This document shows, one piece after another, positions 33,221 through 43,979 of a stretch of DNA of 64,000 bases (the stretch's first letter is position 1; the number at the start of each line of letters is the position of its first letter). The translations under genes and the position numbers were made by a program. Origin of the DNA: Oscillospiraceae bacterium (lineage in GTDB: Bacteria; Bacillota; Clostridia; Oscillospirales; Oscillospiraceae); assembly GCA_017540645.1 (NCBI GenBank), contig JAFYAQ010000020.1, positions 1 to 64,000 on the forward strand. Direction: 5' to 3'. The notes under the pieces were generated by a model. The model did not search any database and was not told the DNA's origin. It worked only from the letters and a program-made list of their open reading frames with translations.

Positions 33221-33466
33221 GCGTTTCTCAAGATTCGCCAAAAGGTATTTCTGTCCTGAAGACGCTCGCTAAATTCATTTAGGTTTCAAACTCGGATACC
33301 AGTCAATGAAGTATCCCCGGCATAACCGGAACGGCAGGCTCTGAGGTAAGCGTTGATTTTTCAGCCTGTTCGTTATAAAATATACAGGAATTGCCGGAAT
33401 CAGAGAAGTGACTGCGCAGAGCTCCGGACGATTACCGGGGCCCTGTTTTCAAGAGGAGACCGAAGC

Positions 33467-34303
33467 ATGACAAAGAAAACGACACAGGAGCAGCGTCTTG
33501 ACTATCTGGTAGAAGCTTTCAAGACGGATTCCGTTGAGTATAAAGATCTGCGGACGAATGCGGACACGGAGAGCAAGCAAAGGCTCCTGCGCTCCCTGAT
33601 GAACATTCGCATGCCCCGTCCCATGGCGAAGGAGACCCTGCTGGTCCAGGACGAGTATCTGAAGGAACGGGCAGAGGAGCGAGGGATCGTGCGCCTTAAC
33701 AGGATTCCTTCGATCGCGGAGAGCCTCGGCAGCAAACGGCCTTTTGCGGATACGCTGTCACTTTGGCAAGGTGACATCACCTGCCTCGCTGTTGACGTGA
33801 TCGTAAACGCCGCCAATTCCCGGATGCTGGGCTGCTTCCGGCCCTGCCACAGCTGCATCGACAACTGTATCCACACCTATGCGGGTATCCAGCTCCGCGC
33901 CGAATGTCATCAGCAGATGCAGGCTCTTCGTTCCCGCTACGGGAGGAATTATGAGCAGCCGACCGCCTTGCCGATGCTGACGGACGGTTACAATCTCCCC
34001 GCGAAGAAAGTCGTGCACATCGTCGGGCCGATCGTGTTTGACGAGCTTACACCAGACTTGGAAAACGATCTGGCTGACTGTTACCGGAACACGCTCAATC
34101 TCTGTGCGAAAAACGGCTTGCGCAGTGTGGCCTTCTGCAGCATCTCCACCGGTGTCTTCCGTTTCCCCAAAAAGCGGGCCTCCGAAATCGCGGTACAGAC
34201 CGTAATGGAATGGCTCGCCACCCATCCGGGAAAGGTGGATCGGGTCATTTTCAACGTATTCAGCGACAAGGACAGGTGTATTTATGAGCAGACCCTTCAA
34301 TAA
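33467..34303 (+). CDS. Zinc-dependent macrodomain protein-ADP-ribose hydrolase
   Basis: 278 aa. A helical N-terminal ~85 residues is followed by a macrodomain: LWQGDITCLAVDVIVNAANS (ADP-ribose pocket), then the zinc-type insert GCFRPCHSCIDNCIH with Cys/His ligands, and AFCSISTGVFRFP. This zinc-macro class is known to remove ADP-ribose and, in Firmicutes, is encoded beside class M sirtuins (SirTM), exactly as here. ATG 33467 follows AAGAGGAG. Its last 20 bp overlap the start of the adjacent sirtuin gene, so the pair was an operon. The usual lipoyl-carrier (GcvH-L) and lipoate ligase partners are not seen nearby. Confidence 0.9.
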   Translation: MTKKTTQEQRLDYLVEAFKTDSVEYKDLRTNADTESKQRLLRSLMNIRMPRPMAKETLLVQDEYLKERAEERGIVRLNRIPSIAESLGSKRPFADTLSLWQGDITCLAVDVIVNAANSRMLGCFRPCHSCIDNCIHTYAGIQLRAECHQQMQALRSRYGRNYEQPTALPMLTDGYNLPAKKVVHIVGPIVFDELTPDLENDLADCYRNTLNLCAKNGLRSVAFCSISTGVFRFPKKRASEIAVQTVMEWLATHPGKVDRVIFNVFSDKDRCIYEQTLQ

Positions 34304-35117
34304 CAGACCGAATGGGTATTCCGATTCCATCCGCAAGGGCATTTCCGCCGTGCGCGGCTTCGGTCATTCTTTGTGTGAGGGAACGGGAAACCGGGAAGAA
34401 AACATCGCCCGCCTCAGGGAGGAACTGAAAACCGCCGACGCCGTTGTAATCGGGGCCGGCGCGGGCCTCTCCACAGCCGCCGGACTGACCTACAGCGGCG
34501 AGCGCTTCGAGAAGTATTTCTTCGATTTTATCGAGCGCTTCGGCATTACGGACATTTACTCCGGCGGCTTCTATTCATTCCCGGACAGTGAGACCCGCTG
34601 GGCCTGGTGGGCGCGGCACATCTACTTCAACCGCTACATCGACCCGCCGAAGCCGGTCTATACCGATTTGCTGGCTCTGGTAAAGGATAAGGACTATTTC
34701 GTTATCACAACCAACGTGGATCATCAGTTCCAGCGCGCGGGTTTTGACAAGTCCCGGCTGTTTTACACCTAGGGCGATTACGGACTTTTTCAGGACGCGC
34801 AGGGACGCGGCGACCGAACCTGGGATAACGAGGACTGGACGATGCTCGCCATGGAGGCCCAGGGCTTCGTTCGGGGTATAAACGGCGTCTTTCAGGTGCC
34901 CGAGAATCGAAAGCTCTCGATGCGCTTGCCGCACGACCTGATCCCCGCCGACCCGAAAACCGGGCGGGCCGCGGCGATGAACCTGCGCGCGGACGATACC
35001 TTTGTGGAGGACGCAGGATGGTATGCAGCCTCGGCGAACTATGCGGCTTTTTTGAAAGCGCACAAGGGACAGCACGTGCTGTTCCTTGAGCTGGGCGTCG
35101 GAGGCAACACGCCGGTG
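34284..35117 (+). pseudogene. SirTM sirtuin 1, 5' part: in-frame TAG and split by an insertion
   Basis: Class M sirtuin (protein ADP-ribosyltransferase type). ATG 34284 overlaps the macrodomain gene. NAD-binding GAGAGLSTAAGLTYSGERF and TTNVDHQFQRAGFDKSRLFYT are intact. Codon 163 is TAG where the intact paralogue at 35222 has CAG (FYT-Q-GDYG), a single C-to-T change. The frame then continues as sirtuin sequence to LELGVGGNTPV at 35117, where similarity stops. The missing C-terminus (NTPVIIKYPF.. to the end) is found 6.9 kb downstream at 42044-42211. Unlike the paralogue it lacks the four zinc-ribbon Cys. Confidence 0.88.
35106..35117 (+). other. Left junction (attL-like) of the 6.9-kb element
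   Basis: AACACGCCGGTG, encoding N-T-P-V of sirtuin 1, is the last host-matching sequence. A similar AACACCCCTGTC with the same four codons is at the right junction (42044-42055). Confidence 0.65.
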
Positions 35118-35221
35118 TTAGCGGCACAGTGTACCAAAGACACGAAAAAACATAGGAAAACAGCGGATCTCAATCATTTTTCCCATAACCCTGCGAGGAT
35201 GTCATTTAGGAGGTGTGCGTG

Positions 35222-36139
35222 ATGTTCGGGCGAAGAATACCCAGGTCCCAGGACACACCGGATGGAATCAATAAACTGAAAAAAGCGCTGGAGGAAGCGG
35301 ATGCGGTCATCATCGGAGCCGGTGCGGGACTCTCCACTTCTGCCGGCTTTATTTATACCGGAGAGCGCCTTGAAAAATACTTCTCAGATTTTGTCGGCAA
35401 ATATCATTTCGAGGACATGTACTCCGGCGGCTTTTACGCGATGCAGTGGCCTGCCGAGGAACTTTGGGCTTACTGGAGCCGGTATATCTACATCAACCGC
35501 TACATGAATCCCCCAAAGCATGTTTACGAGGAACTGTTCGAGCTGGTAAAGGATAAAGACTACTTTGTCCTGACGACCAATGTGGATCATTGCTTCCAAA
35601 AGGCCGGATTCGATAAGCACAGGCTCTTCTACACGCAGGGCGATTACGGCCTCTGGCAGTGCAGCAAGCCCTGTCATGACAAGACCTATGACAATGAAGA
35701 GACCGTGCGCAAGATGGTTCTTGCTCAGGGCTTTGCCATCGAGGAAGACGGCACACTGACCGTTCCGGAAGGTGTAACCCTCAAAATGACGGTTCCCACA
35801 GAGCTCGTTCCTTGCTGCCCGGTCTGCGGTGAGCCGATGAGCATGAACCTCCGGGCCGATGATACGTTTGTGGAAGATGAAGGCTGGCATACTGCGTCAC
35901 AGCGCTATTCCGACTTCCTCCGTAGGCACAAGAATATGAAGGTGCTCTTCCTGGAGACAGCCGTGGGATGGAACACGCCAGGCATAGTCAAATTTGCTTT
36001 CTGGCAAATGACGAACGAGTGGCCGGATGCCACCTATGCCTGCCTGAACTACAACGAGGCTTATGCTCCGGACGAGATCAAAGAAAAATCGATCTGCATC
36101 AACGGAGATATAGGAAATATCCTGGACAAGCTGAAGTAA
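35222..36139 (+). CDS. SirTM sirtuin 2, intact, carried on the element
   Basis: 305 aa. GAGAGLSTSAGFIYTGERL (NAD site, residues ~32-50), TTNVDHCFQKAGFDKHRLFYTQGDYG with the Gln that takes the place of the usual sirtuin catalytic His in the SirTM class (as I recall the family), a zinc ribbon from CSKPC and CCPVC, and C-terminal VGWNTPGIVKF. ATG 35222 has AGGAGG 8 bp upstream. About half identical to sirtuin 1 by eye. It lies ~105 bp inside the left junction of the inserted element, so it is cargo that could replace the gene the element broke. It likely modifies a protein with ADP-ribose, reversed by the zinc macrodomain protein. Confidence 0.88.
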   Translation: MFGRRIPRSQDTPDGINKLKKALEEADAVIIGAGAGLSTSAGFIYTGERLEKYFSDFVGKYHFEDMYSGGFYAMQWPAEELWAYWSRYIYINRYMNPPKHVYEELFELVKDKDYFVLTTNVDHCFQKAGFDKHRLFYTQGDYGLWQCSKPCHDKTYDNEETVRKMVLAQGFAIEEDGTLTVPEGVTLKMTVPTELVPCCPVCGEPMSMNLRADDTFVEDEGWHTASQRYSDFLRRHKNMKVLFLETAVGWNTPGIVKFAFWQMTNEWPDATYACLNYNEAYAPDEIKEKSICINGDIGNILDKLK

Positions 36140-36143
36140 GAAT

Positions 36144-36476
36144 ACGGGATGGTGGAGCAAAAGCCCATTCGTGCATATCTGCTCGAAGCGCTATGTTGAT
36201 CGTACCGAGGACAGTATCGTGGTCAAGGTCTATTCCAATCAAAATGAGGTCTCACTGTTTGTGAACGGCGACAAGATTGAAACAATATGCGGTGAGCATA
36301 TCTTCACCTTCACAGTGCCGATGAGCCCCGAAGTCAAGGTGCGCGCCGTCTCCGGTAAATGTGCCGACGAGGCTGTATTCCGCAAGGTCAACCGGCCAAA
36401 TCCCGCCTATGTTCTCAAAAAGTTCGAAGATAAAGGCGCTAATCGGATAAATAAAAAGGTCAAATGTAGAAGATAA
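36144..36476 (+). pseudogene. C-terminal remnant of a GH2 beta-galactosidase-like gene
   Basis: The frame reads GWWSKSPFVHIC, then KRYVDRTEDSIVVKVYSNQ and EVSLFVNGDKI, the C-terminal immunoglobulin-like domain (DUF4982 type) of family GH2 glycosidases. The ~600 residues of sugar-binding and catalytic domains are absent; the fragment begins 5 bp after the sirtuin stop. It is likely a leftover from assembly of the element's sugar cargo. Confidence 0.75.
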
Positions 36477-36606
36477 TCGGAACGTAGATGTTTATAAATC
36501 AACATCTGTTGAAAAACGCAATCCATTTTTATGCCACGCAGAAGAGGATCGTCAAAGATTCCGCATGGAAACACAAAAGGATGATTGAAAAGAACGGGGC
36601 TTACTT

Positions 36607-38091
36607 ATGAATCGAAGCACTTTTATCGGCATCGACCTGGGCACCAGCGCGGTCAAGCTCCTGCTGCTGGACCAGCAGGGAACCATTTTGAACACGGTGA
36701 GCCGGGAGCACCCCATGTACTTCCCCCATCCCGGCTGGTCCGAGCAGGACCCGGCGGACTGGTGGACGGCGGTACAGGACGGGGTCAAGGCGCTGCTGAC
36801 AGGCTTTGAGGCCGCGAAGGTGGCGGGGATCGGCGTGGGCGGACAGATGCACGGACTCGTCACGCTGGACGCAAACGACGAGATCATCCGTAATGCGATC
36901 CTCTGGAACGACGGCAGGACCGCGGAAGAGACGGCATGGCTCAATACCGTGATCGGCAGGGATAAGCTATCCGCGCTGACTGCGAACATTGCTTTTGCGG
37001 GTTTCACCGCGCCGAAACTTCTCTGGATGCAAAAACACGAGCCGGAAAACTTCGCGCGCATCGCAAAAATCATGCTCCCCAAGGATTACATCAACTATAA
37101 ACTGACGGGCGTCCATAGCTGCGACTTTTCCGACGCCTCCGGAATGCTTCTGCTGGACGTGGAACACAAACGCTGGTCAAAGGAGATGCTGGACGTCTGC
37201 GGCGTATCGGAATCGCAGATGCCGCAGCTCTTTGAGAGTTACGAGGTCATCGGCACGCTGCGCCCGGAGATCTCAGCAGCGCTGGGGCTGAGTACAGATG
37301 TAAAGGTCATCGCCGGCGCAGGCGACAACGCTGCCGCAGCCGTAGGAACCGGTACGGTGGGAGGTGGTGCCTGCAACATCTCTCTCGGTACCAGCGGAAC
37401 GATTTTCATCTCTTCTGACAGGTTCGGCGTCGATCCGGGCAACGCCCTCCACGCCTTCGCTCACGCGGATGGGAACTATCATCTGATGGGCTGTATGCTG
37501 TCTGCCGCCAGCTGCAACAAGTGGCTGTGCGAGGAGATCCTGAAAACCACCGACTATGTCGCTGAGCAGGCGGATATCACGGACGACAGGCTTGGCAATA
37601 ACCGCGTGTTCTTCCTGCCGTATCTTATGGGTGAGCGAAGCCCCATCAACGACACCGACGCGCGCGGCACCTTCATTGGCCTTTCGATGGACACGACCCG
37701 CGCCGACATGGTCCAGGCAGTGCTGGAGGGTGTGGCATTTGCCATCCGTGACAGTTTCGAAGTCGCAAAGAGCATCGGCATTTGCGTTGAACGTTCAAAA
37801 TTGTGCGGCGGAGGAGCAAAGAGCCCGCTGTGGCGCAGGATCATGGCGAACGTGCTGAATATCCCGCTGGAGCTCCCGCAGACCGAGGAGGGCCCGGGCT
37901 ACGGCGCTGCGATGCTTGCCATGGTGGGCTGCGGTGAATATGACAGTGCGGCCGACTGCGCCGCTGCGCTTGCCCGAACGACCGAGACGATCGAACCCGA
38001 TCCCGAGATATCCGCCCGATATGAAGCGCAGTATCAGAAGTTCCGCAAGATTTATCCCTCGGTCAGAAACCTGTTCAAGGAAATCAAATAG
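36607..38091 (+). CDS. xylB: Xylulokinase
   Basis: 494 aa, FGGY carbohydrate kinase. N-terminal phosphate loop GIDLGTSAVKLLLLD, GVGGQMHGLVTLD and LWNDGRT (sugar contacts), the second-domain GAGDNAAAAVGTG ATP motif and the GGGAKSPLWRRIMAN region. Phosphorylates D-xylulose to xylulose-5-phosphate for the pentose phosphate pathway. Spacing to xylA is 9 bp, so they form an operon. Ribosome site weak (GGGGCTT). Cargo of the serine-recombinase element. Confidence 0.92.
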   Translation: MNRSTFIGIDLGTSAVKLLLLDQQGTILNTVSREHPMYFPHPGWSEQDPADWWTAVQDGVKALLTGFEAAKVAGIGVGGQMHGLVTLDANDEIIRNAILWNDGRTAEETAWLNTVIGRDKLSALTANIAFAGFTAPKLLWMQKHEPENFARIAKIMLPKDYINYKLTGVHSCDFSDASGMLLLDVEHKRWSKEMLDVCGVSESQMPQLFESYEVIGTLRPEISAALGLSTDVKVIAGAGDNAAAAVGTGTVGGGACNISLGTSGTIFISSDRFGVDPGNALHAFAHADGNYHLMGCMLSAASCNKWLCEEILKTTDYVAEQADITDDRLGNNRVFFLPYLMGERSPINDTDARGTFIGLSMDTTRADMVQAVLEGVAFAIRDSFEVAKSIGICVERSKLCGGGAKSPLWRRIMANVLNIPLELPQTEEGPGYGAAMLAMVGCGEYDSAADCAAALARTTETIEPDPEISARYEAQYQKFRKIYPSVRNLFKEIK

Positions 38092-38100
38092 GAGTGAAAC

Positions 38101-39420
38101 ATGATGAAAGAAATCTTTGAAGGAATCCCCGTAATCCCTTATGAGGGCCCCGCAAGCAAGAACGCCCTGGCGTTCAAATTCTATGATTCCGACCGTGTGA
38201 TCATGGGCAAAAAGATGAGCGAGCATCTGCCCTTTGCCATGGCATGGTGGCACAATCTCTGCGCCGCCGGTACAGACATGTTTGGCCGCGACACAGCGGA
38301 CAAGTCCTTCGGTCTGGAGAAGGGCACCATGGAGCACGCGAAGGCAAAGGTAGACGCAGGCTTCGAGTTTATGAAGAAGCTGGGCATTCGCTATTTCTGC
38401 TTCCACGATGTTGACCTTGTCCCCGAAGCGGACGACATTAAGGAAACAAACCGGCGCCTCGACGAAATCAGCGACTATATCCTTGAAAAGATGCAGGGTA
38501 CGGACATCAAGTGTCTCTGGGGCACAGCCAATATGTTCTCCAATCCCCGCTTTATGAACGGCGCCGGAAGCACAAACAGCGCTGACGTGTTCTGCTTTGC
38601 GGCGGCGCAGGTCAAGAAGGCGCTGGATATCACCGTAAAGCTGGGCGGACGCGGCTATGTTTTCTGGGGAGGCCGCGAGGGTTATGAGACGCTCCTCAAC
38701 ACGGACGTAAAGTTCGAGCAGGAAAACATTGCAAAGCTTATGCATCTGGCTGTAGATTACGGCAGGAGCATCGGCTTTACGGGCGACTTCTACATCGAGC
38801 CCAAGCCGAAGGAGCCCATGAAGCACCAGTACGACTTTGACGCCGCTACCGCCATCGGATTCCTGCGCCAGTATGGATTGGACAAGGATTTCAAGCTGAA
38901 CATCGAGGCCAACCACGCGACGCTCGCCGGGCACACCTTCCAGCACGATCTGCGCATTTCCGCCATCAACGGGATGCTCGGCTCCATCGACGCCAACCAG
39001 GGCGATATGTTGCTGGGCTGGGATACGGACGAATTCCCGTTCAACGTCTATGACGCCACCATGTGTATGTACGAGGTGCTGAAGGCCGGCGGACTGACCG
39101 GCGGCTTCAACTTTGACTCCAAGACCCGTCGCCCCAGCTACACCATGGAGGACATGTTCCACGCCTACATTCTCGGCATGGACACCTTTGCGCTCGGGTT
39201 GATCAAGGCCGCCGCCCTGATTGAGGACAGCAGGCTTGACAAGTTCGTCGAGGATCGTTATGCCAGCTACCGAAGCGGCATCGGAGCAAAGATTCGCAGT
39301 GGCGAGACAACACTTGCCGAGCTCGCAGCATACGCTGAGAAGCTGGGTGCGCCGGAGCTGCCAGGCAGCGGCCGGCAGGAGTATCTGGAGAGCATCGTCA
39401 ACCAGGTGATGTTCAACTAA
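38101..39420 (+). CDS. xylA: Xylose isomerase
   Basis: 439 aa, class II length (with N-terminal extension). Converts D-xylose to D-xylulose with two divalent metals. Catalytic His/Asp pair in [12 protein letters not shown] (about residues 97-108), metal ligands in [15 protein letters not shown] and [16 protein letters not shown], plus [11 protein letters not shown] 38101 (or the ATG right after it) follows AGGAG. A terminator follows at 39449. Together with xylB it lets the host use xylose; no transporter or XylR regulator is on the element. Confidence 0.95.
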   Translation: MMKEIFEGIPVIPYEGPASKNALAFKFYDSDRVIMGKKMSEHLPFAMAWWHNLCAAGTDMFGRDTADKSFGLEKGTMEHAKAKVDAGFEFMKKLGIRYFCFHDVDLVPEADDIKETNRRLDEISDYILEKMQGTDIKCLWGTANMFSNPRFMNGAGSTNSADVFCFAAAQVKKALDITVKLGGRGYVFWGGREGYETLLNTDVKFEQENIAKLMHLAVDYGRSIGFTGDFYIEPKPKEPMKHQYDFDAATAIGFLRQYGLDKDFKLNIEANHATLAGHTFQHDLRISAINGMLGSIDANQGDMLLGWDTDEFPFNVYDATMCMYEVLKAGGLTGGFNFDSKTRRPSYTMEDMFHAYILGMDTFALGLIKAAALIEDSRLDKFVEDRYASYRSGIGAKIRSGETTLAELAAYAEKLGAPELPGSGRQEYLESIVNQVMFN

Positions 39421-39448
39421 CTACGAGACATCATATTATTATCAGATC

Positions 39449-39484
39449 AGAGGCCGGGAACTGTGTTCCCTGGCCTCTTTTTCT
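39449..39484 (+). terminator. Terminator of xylBA
   Basis: AGAGGCC/GGCCTCT stem continuing GGGAAC/GTTCCC (one bulge), loop TGT, followed by TTTTTC. Confidence 0.88.
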
Positions 39485-39543
39485 ATGTTGACGCCTGCAA
39501 CCGTCAACGTGCCTATCCAGAGCAAAAACTGCCTCCGATCCTA

Positions 39544-39595
39544 TTGCAATCTCCGGAATCCTGAGTATAATAGCCTTATCTGGAACGAACCGTTC
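39544..39595 (+). promoter_or_regulatory. Promoter and operator of the LexA-like gene
   Basis: TTGCAA (39544-39549), 16 bp, TATAAT (39566-39571). A perfect palindrome GAACG-AAC-CGTTC (39583-39595), resembling Gram-positive LexA boxes but with different spacing, lies just after the start point; likely autorepression and DNA-damage control. Confidence 0.75.
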
Positions 39596-39624
39596 TCGAT
39601 AGATCCGATGAAAGGAATGCCACC

Positions 39625-40245
39625 ATGAGATCCAAAAGCCAGCAGCTGATGAATGAAATCAGTGCCTATGTTGATCAGTACTATAGCGAGAGGCATACTG
39701 CCCCTTCGGTGAATGAAATCGCCAAGGGTGTCGGGATTGCCAAGACAACCTCCTATCGCTACCTGGTTGCCATGAATGATCTCGGTATGCTGCGTTACGA
39801 CGGTGCGTCTCGAACCATCACAACGCGGATGATCAGCAAGTTCTCGGAAAGCTCTGTTCCGGCACCGGTCGTAGGGGCTATCCCCTGCGGAACGCCGGAA
39901 GAGGAGGAAGAGAACATTCAGGAGTATGTAAGCCTTCCCGTGTCCCTTTTCGGGAAAGGCGAATTCTATATCCTGAAGGCGTCAGGCGACTCCATGGTGG
40001 ATGCGGGCATTGAAGACGGGGACATGGTCGTTATCAGAAAGCAGCCGGAAGCTGCTGTCGGTGACATCGTTGTGGCACTGGACGAAACAGGCTCCAATAC
40101 GCTGAAGAAGTACGGCGGTCTTGATCCGGAATCCCACTCCGTGATCCTGTTGTATCAGAATCAGGAAAAGTATCCCAACAAGCGGATCCTGGTGAAGGAG
40201 CTTACAGTCCAGGGAGTCGCACAACATGTCATCAAGGCGCTTTAA
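39625..40245 (+). CDS. LexA-like S24 repressor of the element
   Basis: 206 aa. N-terminal winged helix (PSVNEIAKGVGIAKTTSYRYLVAM, residues ~31-54), hinge with candidate self-cleavage Cys88-Gly89, then an S24 peptidase domain with the Ser-Lys dyad S123 (ASGDSMVDAGIEDGD) and K161 (NTLKKY). Phage-type and LexA repressors of this design cleave themselves with RecA after DNA damage. Located 100 bp before the large serine recombinase, it probably controls recombinase expression and links excision to SOS. It is unlikely to be the host's main LexA, because it sits on the element (inference). Confidence 0.85.
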   Translation: MRSKSQQLMNEISAYVDQYYSERHTAPSVNEIAKGVGIAKTTSYRYLVAMNDLGMLRYDGASRTITTRMISKFSESSVPAPVVGAIPCGTPEEEEENIQEYVSLPVSLFGKGEFYILKASGDSMVDAGIEDGDMVVIRKQPEAAVGDIVVALDETGSNTLKKYGGLDPESHSVILLYQNQEKYPNKRILVKELTVQGVAQHVIKAL

Positions 40246-40317
40246 GCTGCGACGTTCAATCTGCCTGATATTCAGGCAACCCGAAGGGAGGCTGCGTGCT
40301 AAAATCACGGTGATTGA

Positions 40318-42043
<1,726 letters not shown>

Positions 42044-42045
<2 letters not shown>

Positions 42046-42055
42046 CACCCCTGTC
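42044..42055 (+). other. Right junction (attR-like) of the 6.9-kb element
   Basis: AACACCCCTGTC matches the left junction AACACGCCGGTG at 9 of 12 bases and encodes the same N-T-P-V. Confidence 0.65.
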
Positions 42056-42211
42056 ATCATCAAGTACCCCTTCTGGGCCATGACGGCGGAGAATCCCAGA
42101 GCTGTCTACGCCTGCCTCAACCGCAGTGAGGCCGTCTGCCCGAGAGTGATCGAAGATCGCTCCATCTGCATCGACGGTGACACAGGCGAAGTTTTGGAAA
42201 GGCTCCTGTAG
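42044..42211 (+). pseudogene. SirTM sirtuin 1, displaced 3' part
   Basis: Codes NTPVIIKYPFWAMTAENP then AVYACLNRSEA and RSICIDGDTGEVLERLL, which aligns end to end with the C-terminus of sirtuin 2 (NTPGIVKFAFWQMTNEWP .. SICINGDIGNILDKLK). It has no start of its own. Joined to 34284-35117 it restores a full-length sirtuin apart from the TAG codon. Confidence 0.88.
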
Positions 42212-42489
42212 CTCTCGGCAATATTCTGCCAGGGAAATCTTTGGGGCACAACGTCCCATTGGATGTATCCGGCAAAAAAGAATGGCGCAGGTAGTTTACA
42301 TAATCCGAACCACCTTGCACCCACCTCCGTTTGCAGGTAAGAAATGCCGAATTGTGTGATTACTGGTGTCCCAACGCAAAAAAGAACGGTAATTTTGATA
42401 GAATTCCATGATCATGAATATTCTTCCTAGCTTCGACGAGTATTTTCATAACGGTGTATATCAAGCGTATTTCAAGCGTATTTCGAACG

Positions 42490-42600
42490 ATAGGATCGAG
42501 ACGCTGGAAGCCGGTATTCCTCGGGGCGCTGGGCGTATTCTTCGCCTCATACGTTCCGCTGATGGCCAAGTTCTTCCGCGTTATGGCGAAGAAAGAATAA
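42490..42600 (+). pseudogene. 3' fragment of a small membrane-protein gene
   Basis: From 42508 it reads KPVFLGALGVFFASYVPLMAK and ends RVMAKKE-stop, nearly identical to the C-terminal half of the intact gene at 44289-44510. DNA similarity continues beyond the stop through a GTTTACATAA motif into the hairpin/promoter module, so a ~250-bp block was duplicated. The 278 bp between 42212 and 42489 hold only a GTTTACATAA motif (42294) and no gene. Confidence 0.75.
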
Positions 42601-42693
42601 AGACGAGAAAGGTTGACATAATTCAACACGAGCGGACGCAGCGATGAAAGGTTTACATAACTGCAAGCCTCACGCCGCCGCTCATACGGGAAA

Positions 42694-42761
42694 GAAAGCT
42701 CTTCTGTCTACCGGGGCAAGAGGGCTTTCTCGTTGTTATAATTATCGTCGTATGGTATACT
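42694..42761 (+). promoter_or_regulatory. Fused terminator/promoter module 1
   Basis: Hairpin GAAAGCTCTT / AAGAGGGCTTTC (42694-42729), then TTGTTA (42733-42738), 17 bp, TATACT (42756-42761). Drives the nucleotidyltransferase-like gene. Confidence 0.75.
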
Positions 42762-42795
42762 CAGCCCAGAATACTGGAATTTGTGAGAATTGATT

Positions 42796-43173
42796 ATGAA
42801 TAAGCAGGCAATCCTGAGCAGTTTATCTGCATTTCCCTATGATAGAAATGAATACTGGGTCATCACAGGCGCCGCCATGGTCTTATACGATACTCGTGAG
42901 CAGACTGCGGACATCGATCTCGGATGCAGCGGCCGGTTGGCGGATCTTTTGGAAGCAGATGGTTATTTGTTCCGGCGAATGGAAGACGGAAAAAGATGGT
43001 TCAAATACGGGGAACACATTGAGCTCTTTGAGGGGTGGCTGCGGGATGCCATTGAGACAGTCAACGGTTTTCACATCATCTCCATCAATGGATTGATCGA
43101 GATGAAGCAGGGACTGGGACGAGATAAGGATAAAAGGGATGTTGAACTAATAAAAGCGTTCATAGACCGATAA
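42796..43173 (+). CDS. Nucleotidyltransferase-like protein
   Basis: 125 aa. Short protein with the N-terminal nucleotidyltransferase-fold pattern ITGAAMVLYDTRE..ADIDLGCSG (residues ~20-46), where the DxD pair would bind metal, and a C-terminal MKQGLGRDKDKRDVELIKAF tail seen in stand-alone DUF1814/AbiEii-like and aminoglycoside-nucleotidyltransferase-like proteins. ATG 42796 has only a weak GTGAGA site. No antitoxin partner is adjacent, and it has its own promoter (module 1). Function uncertain. Confidence 0.7.
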   Translation: MNKQAILSSLSAFPYDRNEYWVITGAAMVLYDTREQTADIDLGCSGRLADLLEADGYLFRRMEDGKRWFKYGEHIELFEGWLRDAIETVNGFHIISINGLIEMKQGLGRDKDKRDVELIKAFIDR

Positions 43174-43286
43174 ATGCATTTCCGCCTTGTTCTGAAAGAA
43201 CCTTTTCTTTTTGTGTTATGATAAAGCAACAGAGAAACCGGAGTGTCTGTTTTCGCCGCTGAAAGATGCTCGATGAGGAGTCAGAA

Positions 43287-43778
43287 ATGAATCATTATAA
43301 ATCCTGGTCTGGTCTAAATAAGCAGTTAAATGAAAGTCTGTGTGATTCACTTAAGGATCGGATATCCTATTTCCTGACGCGCTATCATGAGGTCCATAAT
43401 TCCTATGGACGGGCATCGATCAAGCTGGATGGGAAAGAGCTTGTTGTCTTCTCATGGATCGACATGTACAGACAAGAAAGCGATGCAGACGATCGCTGGA
43501 AAGCGACCGGCGTCTATGACAGTGACGCTCCGGATCTGAGGAGCAAATGGGAAAAGGAAGGCACTCTTTCCGAATGGGATTTCTTACAGGCAGCTACGGA
43601 TTTCATTCAAATGCCAATCGCTGACGCTCTCAAAAGCGACAATTGTCTGATACGTATTTTTGCTATTCTGGACAGAAGAGTTGGCAGGCGGACGATAAAG
43701 CAAATACAAGACAGTGAGATATATAAAACGTACCCTGAATGGGTACAGCAGTTTTATATTCTTCGCTTCGAATGCTGA
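43287..43778 (+). CDS. SF0329-family protein
   Basis: 163 aa, recalled as the SF0329 family: N-terminal WSGLNKQLNESLCDSLKDRISYFLTRYH, then SIKLDGKELVVFSWIDMYRQ, an acidic middle, and a C-terminal helical part (RVGRRTIKQIQDSEIYKTYP) ending soon after WVQQFYILRFEC. ATG 43287 follows GAGGAG. No catalytic motif is known to me. It is a single-gene unit in a row of unrelated small genes. Confidence 0.7.
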   Translation: MNHYKSWSGLNKQLNESLCDSLKDRISYFLTRYHEVHNSYGRASIKLDGKELVVFSWIDMYRQESDADDRWKATGVYDSDAPDLRSKWEKEGTLSEWDFLQAATDFIQMPIADALKSDNCLIRIFAILDRRVGRRTIKQIQDSEIYKTYPEWVQQFYILRFEC

Positions 43779-43779
43779 C

Positions 43780-43892
43780 AATTCCGGTTTGCCGGGATGA
43801 CCTGCCGTTCTCTTTGCGCCCCCTTTTGGCAAGTGCCGCACTGACCCCGGCTGCACCCTCAAGGGGAAGGCAATTTGATATAGTTGAAAGAC
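43780..43892 (+). repeat. Dispersed C-rich non-coding repeat, copy B
   Basis: Opens AATTCCGGTTTGCCGGG (43780-43796) and continues with CCCCCTTTTGG and CCCCGG runs to CAATTTGATATAG. Most diverged of the three copies. Between it and 43980 are one TTTACATAA motif and two similar GGCGTACTTAG/GGTGTACTTAG repeats. Confidence 0.5.
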
Positions 43893-43979
43893 AAAATAAT
43901 TTACATAATATGGTCCTGTATCTGCCTTTTAGGTGTACTTAGCTCGTCTTTGTACCTTTTGGGCGTACTTAGGCATCAA

